This document shows, piece by piece, positions 1 through 7,532 of a DNA stretch of 15,785 nt. The notes under the pieces were generated by a model, which was not told where the DNA came from, did not search any database, and worked only from the letters and a program-made list of their open reading frames with translations. The position numbers were made by a program, and so were the translations under genes. Each line of letters opens with the position of its first letter. The stretch's first letter is position 1. The DNA comes from an uncultured Prevotella sp. (lineage in GTDB: Bacteria > Bacteroidota > Bacteroidia > Bacteroidales > Bacteroidaceae): the NCBI GenBank assembly GCA_947072805.1, contig CAMTJK010000041.1, forward strand, positions 1 to 15,785, read 5' to 3'.

Positions 1-464
1 GCGAGTTGCTTACAGGATGAAACGGAAGTTTTACTATTGCATTATCTTTGGCTGCTTTAGTGAAGGATACGAGGTGTGCAATTCATATTTCATGAGCTTC
101 ACCAACCATAAAGACGTAATACTGTTTGTCAACATATTAATGTGGTAGAGGTTTATGTATAACTATTTCAGATAAGCCGATTGCATGAATAATGACGGCT
201 ATCTGAAGAGGATGTGACAAATAATCAATCAATAAAATGATTGGAATACAACTTATATACACCTTGAAAACCGCGACAATATTGGTTAAAAGCTCAAAAA
301 CATATAATCCTTATTCCTATTTCTTGTTTTTTATTTGTAATTTTACACGCTATATGTGATTTGCCGCAGACAAGCGGATGATATAGCAGGCTACAACCCA
401 TTGAACAACAATTATAAACCGGTTGGCACTAATTAATAAGAAAAAATAAAAAAACAATAAATAA
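1..464. other. A/T-rich region upstream of recJ with no convincing gene
   Basis: I see no supported gene here. On the + strand one frame is open from the window edge to a TAG at 146-148 (an ATG at 17 would give 43 residues of no recognised family). The same phase on the - strand is also open but broken by TGA at 85-83 and TAA at 139-137. An imperfect hairpin lies at 167-207. No tRNA-like fold is visible. The last 40 bases before recJ are almost pure A/T, as is usual for a Bacteroidetes leader. I could not find a clean TTTG/TAnnTTTG promoter pair for recJ; the nearest candidates around 334-363 deviate from consensus. Confidence 0.5.
167..207. repeat. Imperfect inverted repeat (12-bp stem, one bulge)
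   Basis: TTCAGATAAGCCG (167-179) pairs with CGGCTATCTGAA (196-207) over 12 base pairs with a single bulged A and a 16-base loop. No T-run follows on either strand, so it is not a standard intrinsic terminator. It lies about 260 bases upstream of recJ and could be a transcript-end structure of an upstream gene, a small RNA element, or part of a small repeat. The pairing is certain; the function is unknown. Confidence 0.6.
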
Positions 465-2234
465 ATGCATTTCAAATGGAATTACGAACCACCAACACCG
501 GAGAGACAGCAAGCAGCTAAGGAGCTCGGCGAAAAAATAGGCATGAGTCCGATACTTGCCAATCTGCTCATACAACGTGGAATCAAGACTGAGTCGGCCG
601 CCAAACGTTTTTTCAGGCCTATGCTCAATGAACTGATAGATCCGTTCCTAATGAATGATATGGACGTTGCTGTTGATAGGCTTAACGATGCAATGGGGCG
701 AAAGGAACGAATAATGGTCTACGGAGATTACGATGTAGACGGATGTACTGCAGTGGCTTTGGTGTACAAGTTTCTACAACAGTTCTATTCAAATATAGAC
801 TATTACATTCCGGACAGATACGAAGAAGGATACGGGGTGAGCCATAAGGGAATAGATTATGCCAACGAAACAGGTGTAAAACTTATAATTGTGCTCGATT
901 GCGGGATAAAGGCAATCGAGGAAATTGCTTATGCCAAGAGTCTTGGTATAGATTTTATTATATGTGACCACCATGTGCCCGATGATACAATGCCGCCAGC
1001 GGTGGCCATACTGAATCCCAAACGTTCAGATTCCACCTATCCGTTCGAACATTTGTCGGGCTGTGGAGTGGGCTTTAAGTTTATGCAGGCTTTTGCTAAA
1101 AACAACGGAATACCATTTTCAAGACTTATTCCATTGCTAGATTTCTGTGCAGTCAGCATTGCTTCCGACATTGTGCCGGTGATCGGTGAGAACAGAACGT
1201 TGGCATTCCACGGACTGAAACAGTTGAACCAGAACCCATCAACAGGTTTAAAAGCCATTATTGAAATATGCGGTTTGACGAATCGTGAACTCAATATGAG
1301 TGATATCGTATTCAAAATCGGCCCACGCATTAATGCATCGGGCAGAATGCAGAACGGAAAGGAAGCTGTGGAACTGCTCGTTGAAAAAGATTTCAAGAAG
1401 GCTCTTGCCGAGGCGGGAATGATAAATGAATACAATGAACAGCGCAAAGATATAGACAAGCAGATGACAGAGGAGGCAAACTCTATTGTTGAAAAGCTTG
1501 AAAGCCAGAAACATATGTCATCTATAGTGCTGTATGACGAGAACTGGAAGAAGGGGGTAATAGGAATCGTTGCCTCGCGTCTTACAGAGATATACTTCCG
1601 ACCAACAGTTGTCATGACATTGAGCGACGGCATGGCGACGGGTTCGGCACGCAGTGTAGCAGGTTTCGATATATACGATGCAATTAAAAGTTGTCGTGAT
1701 TTACTCGAAAACTTCGGTGGACACACCTATGCTGCCGGACTTTCGCTGAAGGAAGAAAATATAAAGGAGTTCCGTAGAAGATTTCAGGAATATGTAAGTG
1801 AGCACATTATGCCCGAGCAGACTCAACCTATTCTTGATGTGGAAGAGGTAATAGACTTCAAGGACATTACTAAAAAAATGCAGTCAGATTTAAAGAAGTT
1901 TGCGCCTCATGGTCCGTGCAATCCCAAACCATTGTTCTGTACTCGTAATGTTTATGATTATGGTACAAGCAAGGTTGTCGGGCGCCAGCAGGAGCACATA
2001 AAGCTGGAACTTGTAGACAGCAAGTCGAGCAATGTGATGAATGGAATAGCTTTTGGACAGAGTGCAGCGGCGAGATATATAAAGAGTAAGCGTTCATTTG
2101 ATATTGTTTATACAATAGAAGAGAATACATATAAGCGCGGTGAAGTACAGCTTCAGATAGAGGATATCATGCCGGAAGCTGTCAGCTCAGATGCGATTGA
2201 CAATGATACCAATGACATCGACATGTCCTTATGA
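465..2234 (+). CDS. recJ: Single-stranded-DNA-specific 5'-3' exonuclease RecJ
   Basis: RecJ degrades single-stranded DNA 5' to 3' in recombinational and mismatch repair, usually beside a RecQ helicase. The 589 residues match the family length. The DHH phosphoesterase motifs are in order: DYDVDG (residues 88-93), Asp145, DHH (168-170) and SIASD with Asp235, all expected Mn-binding positions. RINASGR follows at 288-294, then WKKGVIGIVASR (361-372) and GGH (418-420) in the DHHA1 domain, then a C-terminal OB-like region from about 455 to 565. Lys362 sits where many RecJ proteins have His. The start is the first ATG after an in-frame A/T-rich leader and gives the usual short N terminus. The stop overlaps the recQ start as ATGA, so the two are probably co-translated. 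Identification is secure. Confidence 0.97.
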   Translation: MHFKWNYEPPTPERQQAAKELGEKIGMSPILANLLIQRGIKTESAAKRFFRPMLNELIDPFLMNDMDVAVDRLNDAMGRKERIMVYGDYDVDGCTAVALVYKFLQQFYSNIDYYIPDRYEEGYGVSHKGIDYANETGVKLIIVLDCGIKAIEEIAYAKSLGIDFIICDHHVPDDTMPPAVAILNPKRSDSTYPFEHLSGCGVGFKFMQAFAKNNGIPFSRLIPLLDFCAVSIASDIVPVIGENRTLAFHGLKQLNQNPSTGLKAIIEICGLTNRELNMSDIVFKIGPRINASGRMQNGKEAVELLVEKDFKKALAEAGMINEYNEQRKDIDKQMTEEANSIVEKLESQKHMSSIVLYDENWKKGVIGIVASRLTEIYFRPTVVMTLSDGMATGSARSVAGFDIYDAIKSCRDLLENFGGHTYAAGLSLKEENIKEFRRRFQEYVSEHIMPEQTQPILDVEEVIDFKDITKKMQSDLKKFAPHGPCNPKPLFCTRNVYDYGTSKVVGRQQEHIKLELVDSKSSNVMNGIAFGQSAAARYIKSKRSFDIVYTIEENTYKRGEVQLQIEDIMPEAVSSDAIDNDTNDIDMSL

Positions 2235-4183
2235 TTCATAAAAGTCAGCAATCATCCTCAACCGCCGTTCTGCCTGATGACTGGGAAAGTAAGTGTAAGG
2301 AAATACTTTCACGTTATTGGGGATTTGATTCTTTCCGTGGAATCCAGACTGATATTATAAACAGTATTGCCCGCGGCAGGGATACTTTGGGATTGATGCC
2401 CACGGGCGGAGGCAAATCCATTACATTTCAGGTCCCGGCTCTGCTGAAAGAAGGTGTGTGTGTGGTAATAACTCCGCTTACAGCCCTGATGAAGGACCAG
2501 GTGATAAGTCTCAGAAAGCGTGGCATAAAGGCAACTGCTGTTCATTCTGATATGTCTCATAATGAGATATTGACAGCTCTCGATAATTGTGTCTTTGGGG
2601 CAATAAAGATATTGTATGTATCCCCCGAAAGATTGTCTACCCCTTTGTTTCAAACTAAATTCAGGCACATGAAGGTGAGTTTCATCACAGTAGATGAAGC
2701 TCATTGTATCAGTCAGTGGGGCTATGACTTCAGACCATCGTATCTTCATATTGCGGATGTAAGAAAAATACATCCCGAAATTCCTGTGCTTGCACTTACA
2801 GCCACAGCCACACCGTATGTAATAGAGGATATACAGGAACGTCTTGGCTTTTCAGAACATTGCGTATTCAAGATGAGTTTTGAGCGTAAAAACCTTTCTT
2901 ATGTGGTACGTGATGTGATGGACAAGTATGACGAGCTGTTTCATATACTGCAATGCGTAGAAGGCAGTGCCGTTGTTTACGTTCGTAGCAGACGCAAGTC
3001 GAAAGAGCTTGCAGACATGTTATGTTCTCATGGTTTTAGTGCCACGTATTACAATGCTGGTATAGATGCTCCGGTAAAGGATGACCGACAGAAAGCGTGG
3101 TTGACGGATGAGGTGCGGATAATCGTTGCCACAAACGCCTTTGGCATGGGTATAGACAAACCGGATGTCCGTATTGTGATACATTTTGATTGTCCTGACA
3201 GTGTAGAAGCGTATTTCCAGGAAGCGGGTAGGGCGGGGCGTGATGGAAAAAAAGCCTATGCCGTATTGCTATGGAATGATGGCGACCGGAGAAAGCTGAA
3301 CAAACGCATAGCAGATAACTTTCCCGAAAAGGATTATATCAAGGATGTGTATGAGCATCTTGCGTATTATTATCAGATAGCTGTGGGCGATGGCTATAAC
3401 ATGTCCTTTGAATTCAGTCTTGGAAAGTTCTGTGCCATATATAATTATTATCCTCTGCATGTGGATTCTGCACTGAAAATCCTGACACGTGCAGGATACA
3501 TTGATTATTCTGAAGAGCAGGATAATTCGTCAAGGGTTTTATTTACAGTAAACCGTGACGACTTGTATAGATTGAAGAATAATTCGGAAGCAGAAGACAA
3601 GATAATTGTTGTCATGCTACGGAAGTATGGTGGCATATTCTGTGATTACAGATTTATTGACGAGAGTTTTATTGCTCACGAAACAGGATTGTCCAGACAT
3701 GAAGTATATTTGGCTTTAAAGCAGTTGGCATTAAAGAATATTATTTCGTATATTCCAGGCAAATGCACTCCTATTATCAGATTTTGTCAGCGACGTGAAG
3801 ACGTTAGGAACATGATAATATCACAGGAAGTATATGAGAAACGTAAAAAACAATATTGCAAAAGGCTTGATGCAATGTTTTTTTATGCTACAGCCAAGGG
3901 TATATGTCGAAACAGAATATTATTGGATTATTTCGGTGAAAGAAGTACGCATGATTGTGGTATGTGTGACATTTGCCTTAATCGCAACAACGAAATAGTC
4001 AATGAGAAAACGTTAAAAAACGCCCAATCCGAGATATTGGCACTTCTTGCAGATGGCAAGAAACATTACCTAACGGAGCTGAAAGGTATAAAACTTCCCA
4101 CCGAACTGATAGATGCCGCACTTAAAGACCTGTTGAACGATGAGATTTTGTTCATGGATGAAGGTCTCATTTTCAAAGCCTGA
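2231..4183 (+). CDS. recQ: ATP-dependent DNA helicase of the RecQ family
   Basis: A superfamily 2, 3'-5' DNA helicase that would unwind ends for the adjacent RecJ. Visible motifs: Walker A MPTGGGKS (residues 56-63), DEAH (155-158) running into the RecQ aromatic loop HCISQWGYDFRP (158-169), TATAT (190-194), and motif VI QEAGRAGRDG (330-339). The zinc cysteines characteristic of RecQ are Cys559, Cys576, Cys579 and Cys582, with DYFGE just before the last three. In classical RecQ this cluster follows motif VI by about 50 residues; here about 220 residues intervene, and that stretch reads as two winged-helix-like segments (roughly 371-447 and 455-520). There is no obvious HRDC domain; the protein ends with a short helical segment at 595-650. 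The ATG overlaps the recJ stop by four bases. The helicase call is secure; the accessory-domain reading is inferred. Confidence 0.96.
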   Translation: MIHKSQQSSSTAVLPDDWESKCKEILSRYWGFDSFRGIQTDIINSIARGRDTLGLMPTGGGKSITFQVPALLKEGVCVVITPLTALMKDQVISLRKRGIKATAVHSDMSHNEILTALDNCVFGAIKILYVSPERLSTPLFQTKFRHMKVSFITVDEAHCISQWGYDFRPSYLHIADVRKIHPEIPVLALTATATPYVIEDIQERLGFSEHCVFKMSFERKNLSYVVRDVMDKYDELFHILQCVEGSAVVYVRSRRKSKELADMLCSHGFSATYYNAGIDAPVKDDRQKAWLTDEVRIIVATNAFGMGIDKPDVRIVIHFDCPDSVEAYFQEAGRAGRDGKKAYAVLLWNDGDRRKLNKRIADNFPEKDYIKDVYEHLAYYYQIAVGDGYNMSFEFSLGKFCAIYNYYPLHVDSALKILTRAGYIDYSEEQDNSSRVLFTVNRDDLYRLKNNSEAEDKIIVVMLRKYGGIFCDYRFIDESFIAHETGLSRHEVYLALKQLALKNIISYIPGKCTPIIRFCQRREDVRNMIISQEVYEKRKKQYCKRLDAMFFYATAKGICRNRILLDYFGERSTHDCGMCDICLNRNNEIVNEKTLKNAQSEILALLADGKKHYLTELKGIKLPTELIDAALKDLLNDEILFMDEGLIFKA

Positions 4184-4428
4184 TATTTAAACCAATCGAT
4201 CATTAGACCGCGAAAAGGTATCTTTGAGAATGCAATGTTTGCTTTTCACATCATCTTCGTCTTTCTTCACACCATCTTGCTTGCCGCTTCATCTTGACAT
4301 AGACCGTTATGTCTTCGACGAAGCGGTTGTAATCTGACACACAGATAGACGAAACAGGTATGAAATCTAATGACCGTTTTTTTTAACGGTGCTTTATTTC
4401 ACGTTGTCAATATAAGGCAGTTGTAGGA
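4184..4428. other. Convergent intergenic region between recQ and fbp
   Basis: This 245-base gap separates two convergent units and should hold transcription ends for both. It contains two small dyads: CTTCG-A-CGAAG at 4313-4323 and ACCGTT-T6-AACGGT at 4373-4390. No open frame of note and no promoter-like box is visible. Confidence 0.6.
4373..4390. terminator. Possible weak bidirectional terminator hairpin
   Basis: ACCGTT (4373-4378) and AACGGT (4385-4390) form a 6-bp stem around six T residues, between the convergent recQ and fbp ends. Placement suits a shared terminator, about 40 bases past the fbp stop on the - strand. The stem is short and no U-tract follows on either strand, so it is not a classical intrinsic terminator. 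Confidence 0.3.
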
Positions 4429-6417
4429 TTATCGCTTTTCTTTTATAATTCCATGACGATAAGCATACAGCAATTTCTTCAAGTCTTCAATCTGTGTTCT
4501 CAGTTCTGTGCCTTTATCCGTATCGGCAACAAACATCCTGTGTGCTGACATTTCCACAATTTGTGTAGTGCTTTTAATGTCGGTGCCTTGTCGTATTGAA
4601 TCTGCTGCAGATGTGAAAGGTTCGTGTTGTACGAGCTGGAATCCTCGGCTGTGATACACCAATGTATATCCGGCAATACCCGTTTCTTTGTGATATGCCT
4701 CACTGAATCCACCGTCGATGACCATAAGTTTGCCGTTTGCTTTGATTGGATTTTCTCCTTTTGAGGCATGTACCGGGACGTGACCGTTAATAATGTGTCT
4801 GTTTGTGCCTCTTACCTTGAAAGCATCGAGTATTCTGTCGCAGACAGTCTCGTTGTCTCTTAATTTGAAGTAGTTACCTTTTTCTTCCTTATATGTATCT
4901 TTGTCCTTCAGAAAATATCTTTCGAATGTTGCCATCTTTGATTTATCGAACAAAGGACTGTCTTTTCCACACCATAAATAAAGGAAGTAGTCGATAGCAT
5001 AATCCCTTTCTTCTTTGTCCGTATCATTTTCGAAAGCAGCTCTTATCATGATACCGATGTTAAGCATTAGTTCAAGTCCGCTGAACTTCTTACCCTTGTA
5101 GATTTCCACTTCTTTGAGTGTCCCGTCATCGTTAAGAGGAATGGATGCGTGATAAAGAAGGTTGCTGTTATATATTGCATACATGCATCCATGGCTAAGT
5201 AGGGTTCTTATGTGTTTATGTAGTTTCTCACTTACGGCAAAGGAGTGATGCAACTTGTCCATCAGTTCTTGTTCTTCATCTGTGAGCTTATTGGGGTTTC
5301 GTGGATCAATAGTTGGAAAGTGATTACTATTCATTTCGTACTCCTTACCGTCAATAATACATACCCCACGCTCATAATCTACATTTTCAAAAAGGCATCT
5401 GTCTCTCATACCCCATTCGGGACGGCGGTTAAAAATTCTTGCCTCTTCTTTAAATTGTATTATGCTGATGGCTTTGTGCATCTGGGCTGTGAGCTGCCGC
5501 GTTTTTTCGTCCATCCGATTACCTTTAAGGAGCTTTGGCTGGAACTCTTCGCATGGATCGTCTCCATATACATCCATAGCAAAAGTAGCCAGGGGTACGA
5601 GGTTTATTCCGTATCCTTCTTCAAGGGTCGCGAGGTTTGCATAGCGCAAGGAAAGTCTTAAAACATTACAGATGCATGCATTGTTTCCAGCACATGCTCC
5701 CATCCATAAAATGTCATGATTGCCCCACTGAATGTCCCAGCTGTGGTATCGTTGCATGGCATCCATTATAATATGGGCACCTGGACCTCTGTCGTAGATA
5801 TCTCCGAGAATATGTAGTTGGTCAATGGCAAGTCGCTGTATGACGCCTGCAAGAGCTATGATGAAGTCGTCTGCACGACCTGTTGTTATGATTGTATCGA
5901 CTATGACATTAACATAGGCTGCCTTATCTGTATCATCAGCCCTTTCGTGCAATAACTCTTCTATTATATAACTGAAATCGGCCGGAAGAGATTTCCTTAC
6001 TTTTGAACGAGTATACTTGCTGCTAATATCCCTGCAAACTTTTACAAGTTGATGAATAGTAATGTGATACCAGTCATCTATGTCTGGTTCGGACGCTTTT
6101 ATCAATTCAAGTTTCTGTTCGGGGTAATATATTAGTGTACACAGTTCTTTTTTTTCCGTCTCACGAATATCACCGGCAAAGAGTTCGTTGACTTTTCTTT
6201 TTATATTGCCTGAAGCATTTTTCAGAACGTGCTGAAAAGCTTCACTCTCGCCGTGAATATCGGCAAGGAAGTGTTCTGTGCCTTTGGGAAGATTTAGAAT
6301 AGCTTCAAGATTGATAATTTCCGTGCTGGCATCAGCTATGGTAGGAAATGATTGTGATAACAAACTGAGGTAACGCATGTCTGCATCTTTGTCATAATGA
6401 TTATTTGCAGAATTCAT
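4429..6417 (-). CDS. fbp: Fructose-1,6-bisphosphatase, class III
   Basis: Cytoplasmic gluconeogenic enzyme that hydrolyses fructose 1,6-bisphosphate to fructose 6-phosphate and phosphate. The 662 residues match the long class III family found in Bacteroidetes and Firmicutes, which uses a metallophosphatase fold unrelated to class I enzymes. The calcineurin-like metal motifs are intact: LADIHGE (51-57, Asp53 and His55), GDIYDRG (205-211), GNHD (232-235) and INGHVPV (543-549). A GGF segment (569-571) follows near the end of the domain. The ATG overlaps the stop of the upstream glycosyltransferase-like gene as ATGA, so its translation is probably coupled to that gene. It is the last gene of the long - strand operon. 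An A8 run (bases 6148-6155) lies in the coding strand but the frame is intact. Identification is secure. Confidence 0.97.
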   Translation of the reverse strand: MNSANNHYDKDADMRYLSLLSQSFPTIADASTEIINLEAILNLPKGTEHFLADIHGESEAFQHVLKNASGNIKRKVNELFAGDIRETEKKELCTLIYYPEQKLELIKASEPDIDDWYHITIHQLVKVCRDISSKYTRSKVRKSLPADFSYIIEELLHERADDTDKAAYVNVIVDTIITTGRADDFIIALAGVIQRLAIDQLHILGDIYDRGPGAHIIMDAMQRYHSWDIQWGNHDILWMGACAGNNACICNVLRLSLRYANLATLEEGYGINLVPLATFAMDVYGDDPCEEFQPKLLKGNRMDEKTRQLTAQMHKAISIIQFKEEARIFNRRPEWGMRDRCLFENVDYERGVCIIDGKEYEMNSNHFPTIDPRNPNKLTDEEQELMDKLHHSFAVSEKLHKHIRTLLSHGCMYAIYNSNLLYHASIPLNDDGTLKEVEIYKGKKFSGLELMLNIGIMIRAAFENDTDKEERDYAIDYFLYLWCGKDSPLFDKSKMATFERYFLKDKDTYKEEKGNYFKLRDNETVCDRILDAFKVRGTNRHIINGHVPVHASKGENPIKANGKLMVIDGGFSEAYHKETGIAGYTLVYHSRGFQLVQHEPFTSAADSIRQGTDIKSTTQIVEMSAHRMFVADTDKGTELRTQIEDLKKLLYAYRHGIIKEKR

Positions 6418-7520
6418 AATTCCAAATGTTTAGTAATTATTTTTTTTATCTTTCTTGATCGGTTGTCTTTTTTTGCAGGAACAGGCATAAAACCTTCTTC
6501 AAGTCCTGTCATTTCGTGGAGAACATACATAAGACTCGATGCGAACTTGGTTAGGCTGTTTTCATAGAGATAAAAGGAAACCTTGTCATCTTTGATATTG
6601 CATCGTCTTATATCTGCAGAAAACTCTACTAGGTGACTTATTGTGAGCTCTCTTTGTGAAAAAAGTTTGCGTATTTGCTTTATTGTATGAACAAAGCGGA
6701 GCGTAGAATCTTCTTCATTGGTTCTTTTTGATGCAGATTCTGCCAAAGAATGTACTTCTGTATATCTATCGGGAACGTAATGTGGAATTTCAGAAAGTTT
6801 TATCTCTGGTACATTAAGGTTTAAGGTTACTATACCTTTTCTTATAACATGTATTATATTCTCATGGTATGCATACAATAGAACTTGTCTCCAATTGATA
6901 CTTTCATATTTCGTGGCGTTATATTCGTGGTCGTTTAACCACATGTGATTTCCGGTAATTCCAGCTTTTATCAATGGCTCGAGGGCGTTTCTAGTTTCTT
7001 GATTCATTAGTTTCAAGACATCTGTATCAAGTACTTTCCTGTATACACGACATAATTGGCAGTGGGCATCCTGTTTTGTTATGGTGTCAGTGACAAGAGG
7101 ATTGCGCACAGTTTCAATTCTTCTGTTCCATCCCAAGATTTTTAGGCTATTTTCTTCCATTCGCCCCATGGCTATAATAGAATAGGCTTTGCTGACAATC
7201 TTTTGCTGATAAAGAATTATTCTTGGCAGTTTCTCTTTCCAGTAGTTTTGTCTTATTATCCACTGTTCAAGTTGTCCATGTGGTGTTAGAACTATTCTTA
7301 TTCCTTTTTTTATGGCGAGATGTGCGCCAATGGCTGTCTTGTCGGACCAACATCCATGTAGATGAACAATATCCGGATGTATGTTATTCAGTTGTTTTCT
7401 GTAATCTTTTAAATTATTAGTTTGCAACACGTTCGCATCATCGTCCATAATTTCGCAAAGCATACTTACATATTGTGTAATCATGCTGTTGTGCCCTGGA
7501 TAAAAATGCAGTATCTTCAT
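6414..7520 (-). CDS. Partial GT-B (GT4-like) glycosyltransferase-related protein with a non-GT C-terminal half
   Basis: The first ~145 of 368 residues look like the N-terminal, acceptor-side domain of a GT4 glycosyltransferase: MKILHFYPGHNS at the start, HPDIVHLHGCWSD (48-60), VLTPHGQLEQW (77-87), a SIIAMGRMEEN segment (114-124) and RNPL (139-142). The family's second Rossmann domain, with its G-x-G-rich loop and E-x(7)-E motif that bind the sugar nucleotide, is absent. Instead residues ~150-345 appear mostly helical, with Cys154/Cys157, NWRQVLLYAYHENI (209-222) and a closing MTGLEEGFMPVP segment (337-348), then a basic tail. I do not recognise that half. The protein may be inactive alone, work with the adjacent GT2 enzyme, or be regulatory. 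It starts 12 bases after the GT2 gene and overlaps fbp by ATGA. The gene is real; its activity is unknown. Confidence 0.65.
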   Translation of the reverse strand: MKILHFYPGHNSMITQYVSMLCEIMDDDANVLQTNNLKDYRKQLNNIHPDIVHLHGCWSDKTAIGAHLAIKKGIRIVLTPHGQLEQWIIRQNYWKEKLPRIILYQQKIVSKAYSIIAMGRMEENSLKILGWNRRIETVRNPLVTDTITKQDAHCQLCRVYRKVLDTDVLKLMNQETRNALEPLIKAGITGNHMWLNDHEYNATKYESINWRQVLLYAYHENIIHVIRKGIVTLNLNVPEIKLSEIPHYVPDRYTEVHSLAESASKRTNEEDSTLRFVHTIKQIRKLFSQRELTISHLVEFSADIRRCNIKDDKVSFYLYENSLTKFASSLMYVLHEMTGLEEGFMPVPAKKDNRSRKIKKIITKHLEL

Positions 7521-7532
7521 ATTACATTCACG

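Noticed and set aside
1037..1726. A 229-codon open frame antisense to recJ
   Set aside because: It lies entirely inside recJ, whose catalytic motifs are intact. Its translation is Ser/Phe/Ile-rich with no recognisable domain, typical of a shadow frame.
4395..4402. A TTTCACGT match near the fbp end resembling the purU dyad half-site
   Set aside because: It is a single half-site with no mirrored arm, located at a convergent gene end rather than at a promoter, so it is most likely coincidence.
5245..5661. A 138-codon + strand frame antisense to fbp
   Set aside because: It is within the class III FBPase coding region and has no recognisable protein features.
6148..6155. A8 run in fbp, and another at 6440-6447 near the end of the GT4-like gene, as possible phase-variation sites
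   Set aside because: Both frames are intact, the runs encode ordinary Lys/Ile codons, and such tracts are expected in A/T-rich DNA. No alternative frame extends usefully from them.
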